64,000 bases of DNA from positions 9,982,501-10,046,500 of the forward strand of contig NC_134035.1 in assembly GCF_964204645.1 (NCBI RefSeq). Direction: 5' to 3'. Of this stretch, positions 15,149 through 24,827 are shown one piece after another. Below the pieces are notes generated by a model. It was given only the letters and a program-made list of their open reading frames with translations, was not told the DNA's origin and made no database searches. This stretch comes from Tubulanus polymorphus. Its lineage: Eukaryota > Nemertea > Palaeonemertea > Tubulaniformes > Tubulanidae. The stretch's first letter is position 1, and every line of letters begins with the position of its first letter. Both the position numbers and the translations under genes were made by a program.

Positions 15149-15514
15149 ATGCGTTGGTACATCATGCTTGTTATTGTGTGGGTTTCCCTAGCAGTGACGT
15201 CAAGCCATTTCCCCTACCGTCCTCCATCAATGGTTCCAGAAATAACTGTAGGCCACACAGAGAGCAATTATACTAGAGCGTGTGTATCAAAGCAGGTGTG
15301 CCCTATATCATCCTCTGAGAGATGGCCATACTCATGGCATACTGTAGAAAAAGAGGAAATATTGTCGCACATTAGTATATTCAGAAAAGTATATTCATCA
15401 CACTTCCCTGGTATATTGTATCGTCGTGTACAGCGACAGATATTTTCGAATGGAAATTTACAAGTCGTTGAGATCAGGCATTCATTATGCATACATGTAG
15501 TTTATTTATTCTAG
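15149..15514 (+). CDS. uncertain open frame with signal-peptide-like start
   Basis: 121 codons beginning MRWYIMLVIVWVSLAVTSSH, which resembles a secretory signal. The rest has two cysteines near residues 45-51 and no recognised domain. The opposite strand is also open (15268-15492) and would be cysteine-rich, so strand choice is unsafe. There is no splice partner or conserved motif. Listed only as a candidate. Confidence 0.2.
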   Translation: MRWYIMLVIVWVSLAVTSSHFPYRPPSMVPEITVGHTESNYTRACVSKQVCPISSSERWPYSWHTVEKEEILSHISIFRKVYSSHFPGILYRRVQRQIFSNGNLQVVEIRHSLCIHVVYLF

Positions 15515-16000
15515 AACACACGGCATAGTCATGTGCGCATAGGAACATGAGCTGAGGGTTTTTTTCTTATCGTGACAATGATAATTTATTACGTGTACTT
15601 GATCTCGTCGAGGCACTTGAAATTTTGTTGACATCGTTATCGTAATATAATTAAAACTTGAATATCGGAGTTCAGGTCGCTGCTTGTTCCAGAAAAACAA
15701 ACTGATAACGCACAAAGCGCAGACATTTCGCAATATATGTATATATTTATTTATAAGTTTACCGTACTCAGTTTACACTTGGTTGATTCACATGTAAACA
15801 CTTACTTAGAACATAACTACACAAACACCTCAGAATAAAGCGATCGAACCTAATTCGACCTTTAATTAAATACTCTCGGGAATAATGGAGTGAAAATAGT
15901 TTCCACTTTTGACACGTATACAAAGAAATTTGGTCTTTAAGTATAGTTTGAACAATATACGATAAAATAATCTTAGATGAACTTGTAACATCCATACGGT

Positions 16001-16259
16001 TAATAAGATAAAATCCCACTATTTACAGATTAAAAGAATTTAAAAACCAGAATTTATTTATTCAATCAAAAATATATAAGAGACACGACGTTTCGATCAC
16101 ACCTGACGATGATCTCTAGGGTGAGATCGAAACGTCGTGTCTGTTATATATTTTTGATTGAATAAATAAATTCTGGTTTTTAAATTCTTTTAATCTGTTA
16201 ATAGTGGGATTTTATCTTATTATCCGTTCACCATGTTTGAGTGTGGTTATCGTTCTACA
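16001..16259. mobile_element. hairpin element HP1 (about 105-bp arms) with hammerhead-like tip
   Basis: The left arm from about 16001 and the right arm to about 16222 are near-perfect inverted copies (for example AATAAGATAAAATCCCACTA against TAGTGGGATTTTATCTTATT). A 3' tail (TTTGAGTGTGGTTATCGTT) ends at about 16254. The element is flanked by an 8-bp direct repeat CATACGGT (15993-16000 and 16260-16267). The same arms and tail recur at 20700-20990 and, diverged, at 53374-53555. No protein is encoded. Confidence 0.75.
16099..16140 (+). ncRNA. hammerhead ribozyme-like motif (in HP1)
   Basis: Reading 5' to 3': stem I strand ACAC (16099-16102), core CUGACGA (16103-16109), one extra U, stem II GAUCUC paired with GAGAUC (16111-16116 / 16123-16128), core GAAA (16129-16132), then CGUC and stem I partner GUGU (16137-16140). 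The palindromic ACGU leaves almost no stem III. That matches the minimal hammerheads reported in Penelope-like elements, which act as dimers. Cleavage would fall after C16136. The extra U before stem II departs from the consensus, so activity is uncertain. Confidence 0.4.
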
Positions 16260-16408
16260 CATACGGTACTTGTAGTATTTCTTCGCACCTGCAGGTTTGT
16301 ACATGTTTTTCATACTTGAGCGCTGAACTAGAAATGTATTGTCTCACAGTCGCGCTATCGTAGATTTTTAACGAAACGAACTCCCGTATCTAAACGAATG
16401 GCTTATTG

Positions 16409-16615
16409 CTATTCCTGGATGGTATTAATAGATGATAAAATACTTGTGATTATGAATATGATGTAGACGAGTGAGTCGATGATGATTGCGATATAAAACC
16501 AGGCAACCGGTGTTAAGTGCCTCGCGTCTAACTCTCGATCCGATACTTTTCTTTTTTCCATAATATCTTTAAGGTAATCATTAATTTTCCCTCCGGTTAT
16601 TTTCCCTACAGTCAA
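16409..16615 (-). pseudogene. orphan exon resembling M4 of a Cys-loop ligand-gated channel
   Basis: The frame ends with a charged stretch, then VAWFYIAIIIDSLVYIIFII and a short tail before TAG at 16409. The W..(V/I)A.(V/I)ID pattern opening one final hydrophobic helix near the C-terminus is typical of the fourth helix of nicotinic/5-HT3-type subunits. No other channel exon is visible upstream on the minus strand in the window, and CCCTCC-rich degenerate repeats lie just 5' (16585-16680). It may be a gene relic, a distant last exon, or a chance frame. Confidence 0.3.
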
Positions 16616-17584
16616 TTTCCCTCAAGTCATTATCCAACTGATCGTTTTCCCTCCTAAAATGATCGTTTTCCCTCCAAAAAAATATAATGTAATAAAAAGA
16701 AGCGACTTTTGTAGAACGTTCACTTTTCTAAACTTGACAGAAGAACGAATAGTTTACGAGTCCAATATAGATAAATTCTATGCATATAACAAATGACAGT
16801 GATTCCATCTGCAAGCCCTCGCTATGTCGTTTTTAGTCTGCAGAACATGTGATTTCTGCGACCAAAAACCTAAGAGCAGAGCCGTTTAAAACAACTAATG
16901 AGTAATGGATTTTGTCACCGTCTATCTAGTTTATACGTCCATGGTCTAACTAAGTAGGCTGTTAGTAGTTGAATAAAACACTCTGATCCGTGTCAACTGA
17001 AGACGTTCCGCAATAGAATTTTATGATAAATTCTATTAAAACGAAATAACTTTTCACCGTGGGCCTACACAGGGCCTACATATTACAAGTTTACCGCAAT
17101 AAGTTTAAACCTGTGGTTTCGTTTTGATAAATTCTAAAATATGAAATTCTACTGTGGGACTTCTTCATCCATCTAAGTCGGCTATGCATTCTTAAAATAG
17201 AATGATACGATATTCCATATAAACCCGTTTTCATACGCACCCATATTATAATCAGTAGGCCATATGTTTCAATCATTTTATTCTAAAACTGACCAATAAT
17301 ACCGTTTGTGATGCCGCATATACTAGCCACGATACGTATGATATGACACAAGGGACTATTATATACAAAGTGCAGAAACCATGGCGCTTTAAAACGCATT
17401 CTTGTAGTACATTCGTGGACAAAAAACTGCCACAAAGACTAGTCGCTAGGGGATCAATCACATACTGCAGCGCAACATACGTATACGTAGGAGCGTTTTA
17501 CGACGTACAAGGCGTAGCGCACACGTGATCTCGGAACTATCATTCTAGTTCTTCCATTACCGCAATTAGTAGAATATCACCACT

Positions 17585-19340
17585 ATGGATGTAATGGCTT
17601 TGACACTGCTTGTTCTGGTAGCATCGTGTTTACTCGGTAAGTTTACCAACCGATCATATTATCATCGATTAAAATTGATTTTAAGCACTGATCCTCGTCC
17701 TTCATTTAACCGTTCATTACGTTGAGTCCCCTTGGACCGGATTCCAATATCTGGGAAGGTTATTTATCATACGTGGAATTTTTGGAGTATCGATTCTAAA
17801 CGGGTATTTGTGGATATACGTATCGATCATTTTGTGTCCGCTGTCTCGCGCTGTCTGGTAGATACCAACAACACGATGTCTCTGGACTGCAAAATGGTTG
17901 CAATACACTCTCCTCTCGTTTATCGATCGCAGTTTCCGTGATATCCATATTCCGAAGTTTCCGTGCAAATAAAAACGTATTACTATTTTTGGAATGCCAA
18001 CTTGTCTACAAATTGTTGGTGATTTTCTTTCGGATAAAAATGTTTGCAAGGCACGTCATATTGCACTACGGAGCCCCGGGATATGAACACATAATCCCCA
18101 AGCATTCATGCACGTAATGAATTTGAATAAGCTAAACATTCGTTCAAAAGCGCGATCGAAATTTTCATATTCTATTTTGTTCATTCATTTTCCTGCATGA
18201 ATTACGCCATTCATCCACCATCTAAACTGATACACACATTAATGTTTTACATTCGTGTTAACTAATTCAGTATTTGTATAATGATAGAAACTCTATCGTC
18301 AAACTTTTATGCCGAAATTACATAACAATATTTAGAACAAAGATGAGACGGTTAACCGTATACGAAGATGATAGTATGGGTGTTAGCACGGATAGCATAT
18401 AGCTCAAAGAGTTCTTTCTACTATCCTGGAATAGTATCAGTAGAGTTATAAATGAACAGACTCACGTGCTGAAGGATGTTACATGAATTACTTAAAAAAT
18501 CTGACGCATTTGAAAATGGATTACCGCGTACATTTCTCGGAATGAATTTCTTCCGCTCTTCTCTGTAGAAAAGGCAGCTTAAAAATACGTGAAATTCGTC
18601 TTTTCGTTTACATTCATGTTACAATAACTGGCAAAATCTATCATTTGCGGAATTGTGGAGGGGGCTGGGGGCGTGTTTTGTTTCGACAGAAAAGGTATGA
18701 CTTGAACATCCAAATCAGCACATGAAATCATCATATCATACTTTTATACATAAAAGATACCATACCTATTCAGTTTTTATTTCTTTTTAGAACATCATAC
18801 GATATATTAAGTAATTGGAGCTATATTTCAACGGACAAATATATCATTTCACAATTTTCTTTTCACAGGAACATCGCGGGCATTTGAGTGTTACTCGTGT
18901 TCGTCTGAAACTGATTCTAAATGCGGCAACGTAGTTGGAGTGCTGATGTCAAAAAAGGAAACATGCGGAAATCTTGTTAACACTTGCGAGGTGAGACCTA
19001 AGCACTAGGCTTTTTTTCTAGATAAGTACCGCTTTTCAAATTGCAATAACCTCACGAAGGAATTTTCGTGTGTGTGTGTGTGTACTCATAGGTTTTCAAA
19101 TGGAAAAATCCCGCTGGAACTGAGATCATCGAAAGAAGATGCAGCGCGATCGCCATAGGTATTAACCAAGGCACGTGTGAAGCCGGTTTGCTGATGGAGA
19201 AAGCTAAACGCAGCAGTTCATGGGTGAGCGGTGCTTGCTGCTCGAGCAGTAGTCTCTGTAACAGCGCCAGATCGCTCGCATTCTCCTCGTCCGCGTTTCT
19301 CATAACTGCTGTTCTTATGGCAAAACTAAGCCTTTTCTAA
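17585..19340 (+). CDS. Ly6/uPAR (three-finger) protein 1
   Basis: Three exons, 140 aa: 17585-17636, 18869-18990, 19092-19340, in phases 1 and 0 with GT-AG ends. A signal peptide (about 1-22, MDVMALTLLVLVASCLLG) precedes FECYSC, the LU-domain opening. Ten cysteines follow (C25, C28, C36, C50, C57, C75, C87, C107, C108, C114), and the domain closes with GACCSSSSLCN, the CC....CN signature. A hydrophobic C-terminus (about 120-140) after a small Ser/Ala cluster fits GPI attachment. Ly6 proteins act at the cell surface as receptor modulators or adhesion factors; the ligand here is unknown. Intron phases and exon 2 length (122 nt) are identical to Ly6 protein 2, so they are tandem duplicates. Confidence 0.9.
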
Positions 19341-19846
19341 TTTTGATAAGTTTGGCTCAATTCGTGACCTAGGATTTAGTTTTTTGGTAACGGATACACA
19401 TGTTCATTGTAAACATATGCTATCAACCATATAGTTAAACGATTAACATTCATATAATACATATTATAAGCAAAACCATATATTGATGTTGCGATTGTTT
19501 CGGCTTCGAAACACAAACGCCACTTATTAAGCACCAGCTATCAATGCGCGAATTCCTTATGATGAAACTTCCAACTCATTTTCTTAGGTTGCTATTGATA
19601 TCGCGTCGATCTCGTTCAGTGAAGGCGAACAGACCGCGCGGGATATAAAAATACGGATAAACAAATCATTAACTAATATCTTAGTCGTCTCTTTCCCCCT
19701 CTTTCTTGAGTCCGAATCAAGTCCAATCTTTTCTGATTTTTTTTTTCTTTGCCATATGACATCTACGATGTATTAGGAACATTTCCGTTATGAATAAATT
19801 CAAATTGTATATTATCCAGCCAACCTATTTTTAAGTACAGGATGCG

Positions 19847-22800
19847 CTACAAAAATCGATGTAAAACAATAATTATCGTTGCAATAATCGCGGTCATCGC
19901 CGCTATTCGTGCCGACACTATTAGCCAATCGGGAGCGAGGTTTTCCATATTGCAAAAATCCTCGTCGCAACAGTAGATGCATTCCGATGGCGTCGTTTTG
20001 CAAATGCGAACGTCATTTAACCCCGCGAGTGCTTTACAATAAGCCGAAGCAACGCAACCCTACAAAATAAGATTATCATATAAATCGGCGTTCATCTCGT
20101 TGGTAACGGACTATTCCAGATACTGAAAATAAATGTGTTATCAAAAATACCCTTTTATGTATTTTTGAAGTTACGCGTATGTATCTTTTTTCTAAACGTT
20201 CATTCTTGTTTTTCAAATTAACCGAAGACTTGTTGGACGATTTATAATCTGTAAATATGTATTTCGCGTGACTCCGTGTTAAAAATGTTGTATAACACGA
20301 CTGATGCGTTGTAGCGAGTGACTTTTCAATTCTTTTCGTTTATGTTTGTAAACTATAAATAAAATTTCTATTGGATAGGTAAATGTGTTCATAACGTTCA
20401 TTTTTGATTCGGTTGTTTTATCGATAGGTCGGGAAAATCAGGGAAACTTCTCAGCGAGAAAATTTGAGTTACATGGATTTTGAACTGGATCCTGCAGATC
20501 AAATTGAGGAATTGATTTTGAGATGCTTTAAAGGTATCGTAGATAGAATTGAAACTGTCTCACAGTCGCGCTTACTTCTAGCGAGACGTGTGAGCTACGA
20601 ATGGCGATTTTCATATTCACATCTATTCAACAGGCTTATGACAATGCCGAGAAAAGGTAAGGCAGAGGACAAGAGGAACGGTAAACCAAGTGAATCGTAA
20701 GATCATAATCCACAATCTACAAATTAGAAGAATTTAAAAATAAGAAATTCATTTATTCGAACAATCTAAAATATATAAAATACACGATGTTTCGATCTTA
20801 CCCTATAGATCATCGTCAGGTGTCAGGTGTGATGCTGACGATCTCTATAGGGTGAGATCGAAACGTCGTGTATTTTATATATTTTAGATTGTTCGAATGA
20901 ATAAATTTCTAGTTTTTAAATACTTTTAATTTGTAGATAGTGGGTTTTTATCTTACCATCCGTTCCTCACGTTTGAGTGTGGTTATCGTTCAAGTGAATC
21001 GTATTTCAGTTCATGCTCAAAGACTTTGCGACAGCTCACGGGCAAAAATCGTCGCAAACAAAGACGCGTCAACGAAAGGATCAGGCCACATGTTGCTGCG
21101 CAACAAAGGCAGGCGGAGCTCGCGGATGATCTTGATCTTTTAGTTGAAATACTACCATTATCGATATCATGTTTTTGACACTGATTGTTATAATAGCATC
21201 GTGTATACTCGGTAAGTTTATCATCGCCCAGCCCTTCGCACTATCTCTTTGAGTTTGATTAAATCTCATTTGAAAGGGGTGGTTTATGCACAGTATGCGC
21301 ACAGTTGCTGAAACGTTTGTAAATTTTCGAACGTTGTTCAAAAGATAACGAACTTCAAAGTATAGAGAAGCCTAAATTTGTACTTAAGTGGCCAAAGTTT
21401 TGTATGTCGCTTTCGTGTCGCGTTATTGTATATTTGTGAAATACATTTTGCATATATAACTAAAAACTAAAAACTAGAGATTTATTCTATATGGTTAGAA
21501 GTTGTCAAAATCCATCTCAGGACCAGTGAAATATAAAACATGCATCGCAAATAGTTTTTAGTAAAGGGAAAAACGATCAAACAGTACCCCAACAAAATGG
21601 CGGCTTCATTCATATTTTTCTTATTTTCATAGGACCGTCGCAGGCACTGCAATGTTATACATGTTCATCTGAGATTGATCCCAATTGTGGCAAGCCGAAT
21701 GCAGTGCTGATGGCACATAAAACAGACTGCGAGAAGACAGTTGAAACATGCGAGGTGAGCAAGCATCAAAATAACAGAGTAGTTGTGTAGACGCCATCCT
21801 AGCAAAAACTCCAACATCGCATTTTAACAACGTACTCGCAATCTTACAACAAACTCGCAATCTTACGACCAGCTCCCAATCTTAAAACCAACGTTGGATT
21901 TCTTACAACCAACTCGCAATCTTACAACCAAACGCGTATCGTTGATTTTACGACAATTTGTAGGTCAGCGCCACGTGGTGCACGATGACGGCATACTAAA
22001 AGAACTACAGCGCCACCTGGTGTACGATGATGGCATACTGTAAGAAATACAACGCTGGTTGTAAGATTGCGAGATGGTTGTATGAGATTGCGATTACGTT
22101 GTTAAAATGCGATGTAGAGTATTTGCTAGGATGGCGTTCCATACGCGCCCATTGCTTTCTAGAAAGACTTTCTTACCGATCGTTGATTCCCTATAGATGT
22201 TCAAATGGAAAAACGACGCTGGAACTGAGATCACAGAAAGGAAGTGTACTGCTGTGGCCACGGGTACGACCAAAAAGGCGTGTGAAACCAGTTTATCGCT
22301 GGCAAAAATTGAGCATGGCAGTCAATGGGTCAGCGGTTCTTGTTGTTCGGGAAAGAGTCTTTGTAACAGCGCTACGTCGCTTAAACTCCCCACGTCCATC
22401 TTCATTTTAATGGCAACACTAACCCTTTTTATGTCTTAGAATAACGTATATACCGGTACTCATTTTAACAACAGAGTCTGTAACACGACAAATATGTTTA
22501 TTAAGTTAGTTATATCTCAAAAGCAACGATTTACATAATATGCAGAGGGTAATTTTCTTCAGATACTGTATTACATGCAAATGTAATGTTGGTGCTTTTT
22601 TCATTAGGGATATTAATTTTCTATTATAGAATATTCATACTTTTTCAAAACTGATTGACTATCTGCAAATTTCATACATTCCTCTCATAACTCATCACTT
22701 TCATGCCAGGGCCATGTTTTATGGTTACGAGTTTTTAACTTCTCCTGGTATCCATCGACTTATATTACATTACCATATTATCATCTGTAATTTTCTAATG

Positions 22801-23373
22801 TAATTTAATTCGTAAATACAGAATGATAATAATAAATGATGATAATATAATAATCAACCTATTACGTTACGTTACGTTACGTTGTATAATCAGTGCTTTC
22901 AATGGGTGAAAAGGGTTTCAGTTGTTTTTTTGTTGAGAGCTTTGTTATTTATAAATGTCTATTAAAGAAGTTCATGTATAGTATGTGTTTGAATTATATC
23001 GATGTTTGATAACCAGATAGCGGATCTTCTAATGTCTATCGTCTTTAACACGTGTGATCTGTTCATCCCATGATCCTATATCATACGTACCTTTTCAAAA
23101 CGAATTCCGTAGACTGGCGAACGGGAAATCGAAGTGTAACATCCATGATCGGAACTGTTACAGGAAACCGTCCAGCTCTCGTTGTTGCAACGTTCGTTCG
23201 TAAGGCCAGATTTACAGAAATAGCACCGCAAACAGTTAACACCTGAAAAGTTTATGATCTAAAAATGTGAAATTTTTTTTCACGCGGTATTCAGATGAAT
23301 CCATCTATCGCAAAATCTATCTACCTGTTACGAGAAAGACGATCAGTATTGTACCGTACATCATAGAATTCAT
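19847..23373 (-). CDS. Ly6/uPAR (three-finger) protein 3, host of a nested gene
   Basis: Three exons, 137 aa: 23373-23325, 23242-23091, 20059-19847; phases 1 and 0 as in the two plus-strand Ly6 genes. Signal peptide about 1-19 (MNSMMYGTILIVFLVTG), LU domain opening LRCYFC at 21-26, closing CIYCCDEDFCN at 94-104, then a hydrophobic helix (about 113-133) ending LHRFL. The tail may be a GPI signal or a true single-pass anchor, since a basic residue follows. Sequence differs strongly from Ly6 1 and 2. Intron 2 (20060-23090, about 3 kb) holds the whole of Ly6 gene 2 on the other strand, plus hairpin HP2 and an interrupted frame. The exon 2/3 join is inferred from phase and domain continuity across 3 kb. 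Confidence 0.85.
20700..20990. mobile_element. hairpin element HP2 with 13-bp target-site duplication
   Basis: Second copy of the HP1 family. It has inverted arms around 20708-20945 (for example AAAATACACGATGTTTCGATC against GATCGAAACGTCGTGTATTTT) and the same 3' tail (TTTGAGTGTGGTTATCGTT). It is flanked by perfect direct repeats CAAGTGAATCGTA at 20687-20699 and 20991-21003. A 13-bp duplication suggests target-primed (retro-) insertion rather than cut-and-paste DNA transposition. Confidence 0.8.
20782..20823 (-). ncRNA. hammerhead ribozyme-like motif (in HP2)
   Basis: On the minus strand: ACAC, CUGACGA, extra U, GAUCU paired with AGAUC, GAAA, CAUC, GUGU. Same layout as the motif at 16099-16140, with one change that breaks the ACGU palindrome (now ACAU). 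The plus-strand arm has the GAAACGUC half but no pairing stem I. Confidence 0.35.
21169..22439 (+). CDS. Ly6/uPAR (three-finger) protein 2, nested gene
   Basis: Three exons, 135 aa: 21169-21211, 21633-21754, 22197-22439; phases 1 and 0. Signal peptide about 1-19 (MFLTLIVIIASCILG), opening LQCYTCSS at 20-27, then cysteines at 33, 47, 54, 72, 84, 104, 105 and 111, closing GSCCSGKSLCN. A hydrophobic C-terminus (about 119-135) suggests a GPI anchor. It shares the run FKWKN.AGTEI.ER.C with Ly6 protein 1. It lies entirely inside intron 2 of the opposite-strand Ly6 gene 3. Its own intron 2 (21755-22196) is almost wholly a MITE. Confidence 0.9.
21791..22137. mobile_element. MITE family C in intron 2 of Ly6 gene 2
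   Basis: Long terminal inverted repeats: ACGCCATCCTAGCAAA at 21791 is matched in reverse by TTTGCTAGGATGGCGT ending at 22137. The match extends inward through TCGCATTTTAACAACGTA to about 60 bp. The interior holds tandem CTCGCAATCTTACAAC units at about 21832-21935 and a duplicated CAGCGCCACSTGGTG word. No open reading frame. It fills about 80% of the intron. Confidence 0.7.
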
Positions 23374-24827
23374 CTTGTCTCGCGAGTAATGGCATTCATG
23401 AAAACATTTCAGTTCGGGCATTTACCAGTTTGTTGAAACTGTGCGTTTGATATTGTTTAATGTAGACATTTCATATTAATATTGACGCAATGCGCTTTAT
23501 ACGCGGCATTTTATTATAGGCTATAGTCAGCCAGCCAACCTTAAAATAGAAATTTCATATAATACTATATCACGAACAGATTACGGCGATTTTTCGGTAT
23601 TTCTTCTCTGTATAAGCAGCGCCTATGTTTTTAAGAAAAGCTTTATCCGCAGAAAAGCCGGCTGTTACACTATTAAGAGCGAACACTGACACAATCACTG
23701 CATTGTCAGTGAAAAAAAATCCATTCCAATATTGCATATGCGTTATAATGCACAGTGTGAATGAAGTTCCAAGATTTTCCTAAGTAGCAGATTGAGAGAA
23801 ATTACCTCGCACCTCATTGATTGCTGATGACGTTAATGTGTGTCTGTTGTATTCTAGAAATTCGCATTTCGATTCAGTCCTCCCAAATACGAACAATTCA
23901 ATGAATCCGATTCTTGAAAGGCAGCTGTATTGTGAGATTTTGGTGCAAGATATGTCGAACAAAACGCCTGTTTTAGAGATTAAGCAATTTTATTTGCAAC
24001 TGAATTCACATTTTTTTTTACGATATTACATAAGTATCTCGTCAATTATACTACTCAATCGTTATGCTTTTACACCACACGATTGAGTAAAATGATTGTG
24101 CAACGGTAATTTCGTAAAATAGGAAAAATCTGAGACAAAAAATCTGTTCATTTTTCTTTCAATAACGATAATAATATAACTCTTTGAACATTCGCGGTTC
24201 TCAAAGAATACAGAAATTCGAAACTTGCTGATGACATGGCCGGCACTTGAACAAGGATTCCTTAATGGTTTTGTGGTTTTTCTCAATTCTCGGTCATAAG
24301 TTTGAAAGTATAGAAGCACGTTCTCCGGTTGAATATATAATTATATACAAATACACTACTAACAGTCGTCAAATTTCCGCATTTTCTGTTGTGCATTTCC
24401 TGCAAAGTAGAATACGTACATCGTATAAAGAAAAGGACTTTCCGATTTAAACGATATATTTCTACAGTAGACTCCTTCTCGCTATAGGGCCACCGCCAAC
24501 CCCGAAAACCATCTCAATTCGGTGAATCAGAAACGAATAAAATTTTTAGAATTACTTTCGAAAATACTGCGGAATCTCGTTACAGCGCACTTGACAGGAC
24601 CAGAAGTTATGTTCGTTATAACCGATAGTTCATTATATCCAGTATGAAATTAATCAAATCGTCTTACTTTGGACGAAATTCTATATTATTTGTATCCGAT
24701 GAATCGTTGTATCTGAGTTCGTTATAACGAGGTTCTACTGTATTTCAGTCACCAGTAAGTTTTGAGAATGCGTTAGTTGAGGATTGAGACGGCATTTAAT
24801 AGACGATGCATAAAATGAACTTACAGT
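23374..24827. other. intergenic, no gene seen
   Basis: Between the Ly6 gene 3 start and the troponin T stop. It contains the TA-flanked MITE at 24465-24740 and a minus-strand ATTAAA at 24795-24800, a possible troponin T poly(A) signal. The 89-codon frame at 23817-24086 has no domain. Confidence 0.5.
24465..24740. mobile_element. TA-flanked MITE (family E)
   Basis: Begins CAGTAGACTCCTTCTCGCTATAG and ends CGTTATAACGAGGTTCTACTG; the two ends are imperfect inverted repeats. TA sits on both sides (24463-24464 and 24741-24742). The CAGTAGAACCTCGTTATAACG end type and TA duplication fit the Tc1/mariner-pogo group of DNA elements. About 276 bp, non-coding. Confidence 0.65.

Larger units (their letters stand above)
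20428..21178 (+). pseudogene. open frame interrupted by hairpin element HP2
   Basis: A frame preceded by an acceptor-like ATCGATAG (ending at 20427) runs to the 13-bp direct repeat at 20687-20699. If the inserted block 20700-21003 (element plus second repeat copy) is removed, the frame continues without a stop to TGA at 21176-21178, a product rich in Lys/Arg in its second half. The insert is 304 bp, not a multiple of three, so continuity is not automatic. I recognise no family. It may be a dead gene, an older repeat ORF, or chance. It overlaps the ATG of Ly6 gene 2. Confidence 0.3.

Noticed and set aside
16343..20578. 17-bp exact match TGTCTCACAGTCGCGCT at 16343 and 20562
   Set aside because: Flanks do not align and the relation to the nearby hairpins differs, so I could not assign it to any element.
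22027..22410. 127-codon frame across the intron 2 / exon 3 junction of Ly6 gene 2
   Set aside because: Overlaps MITE sequence and the true exon in another frame; the spliced model restores the LU cysteine pattern, this frame does not.
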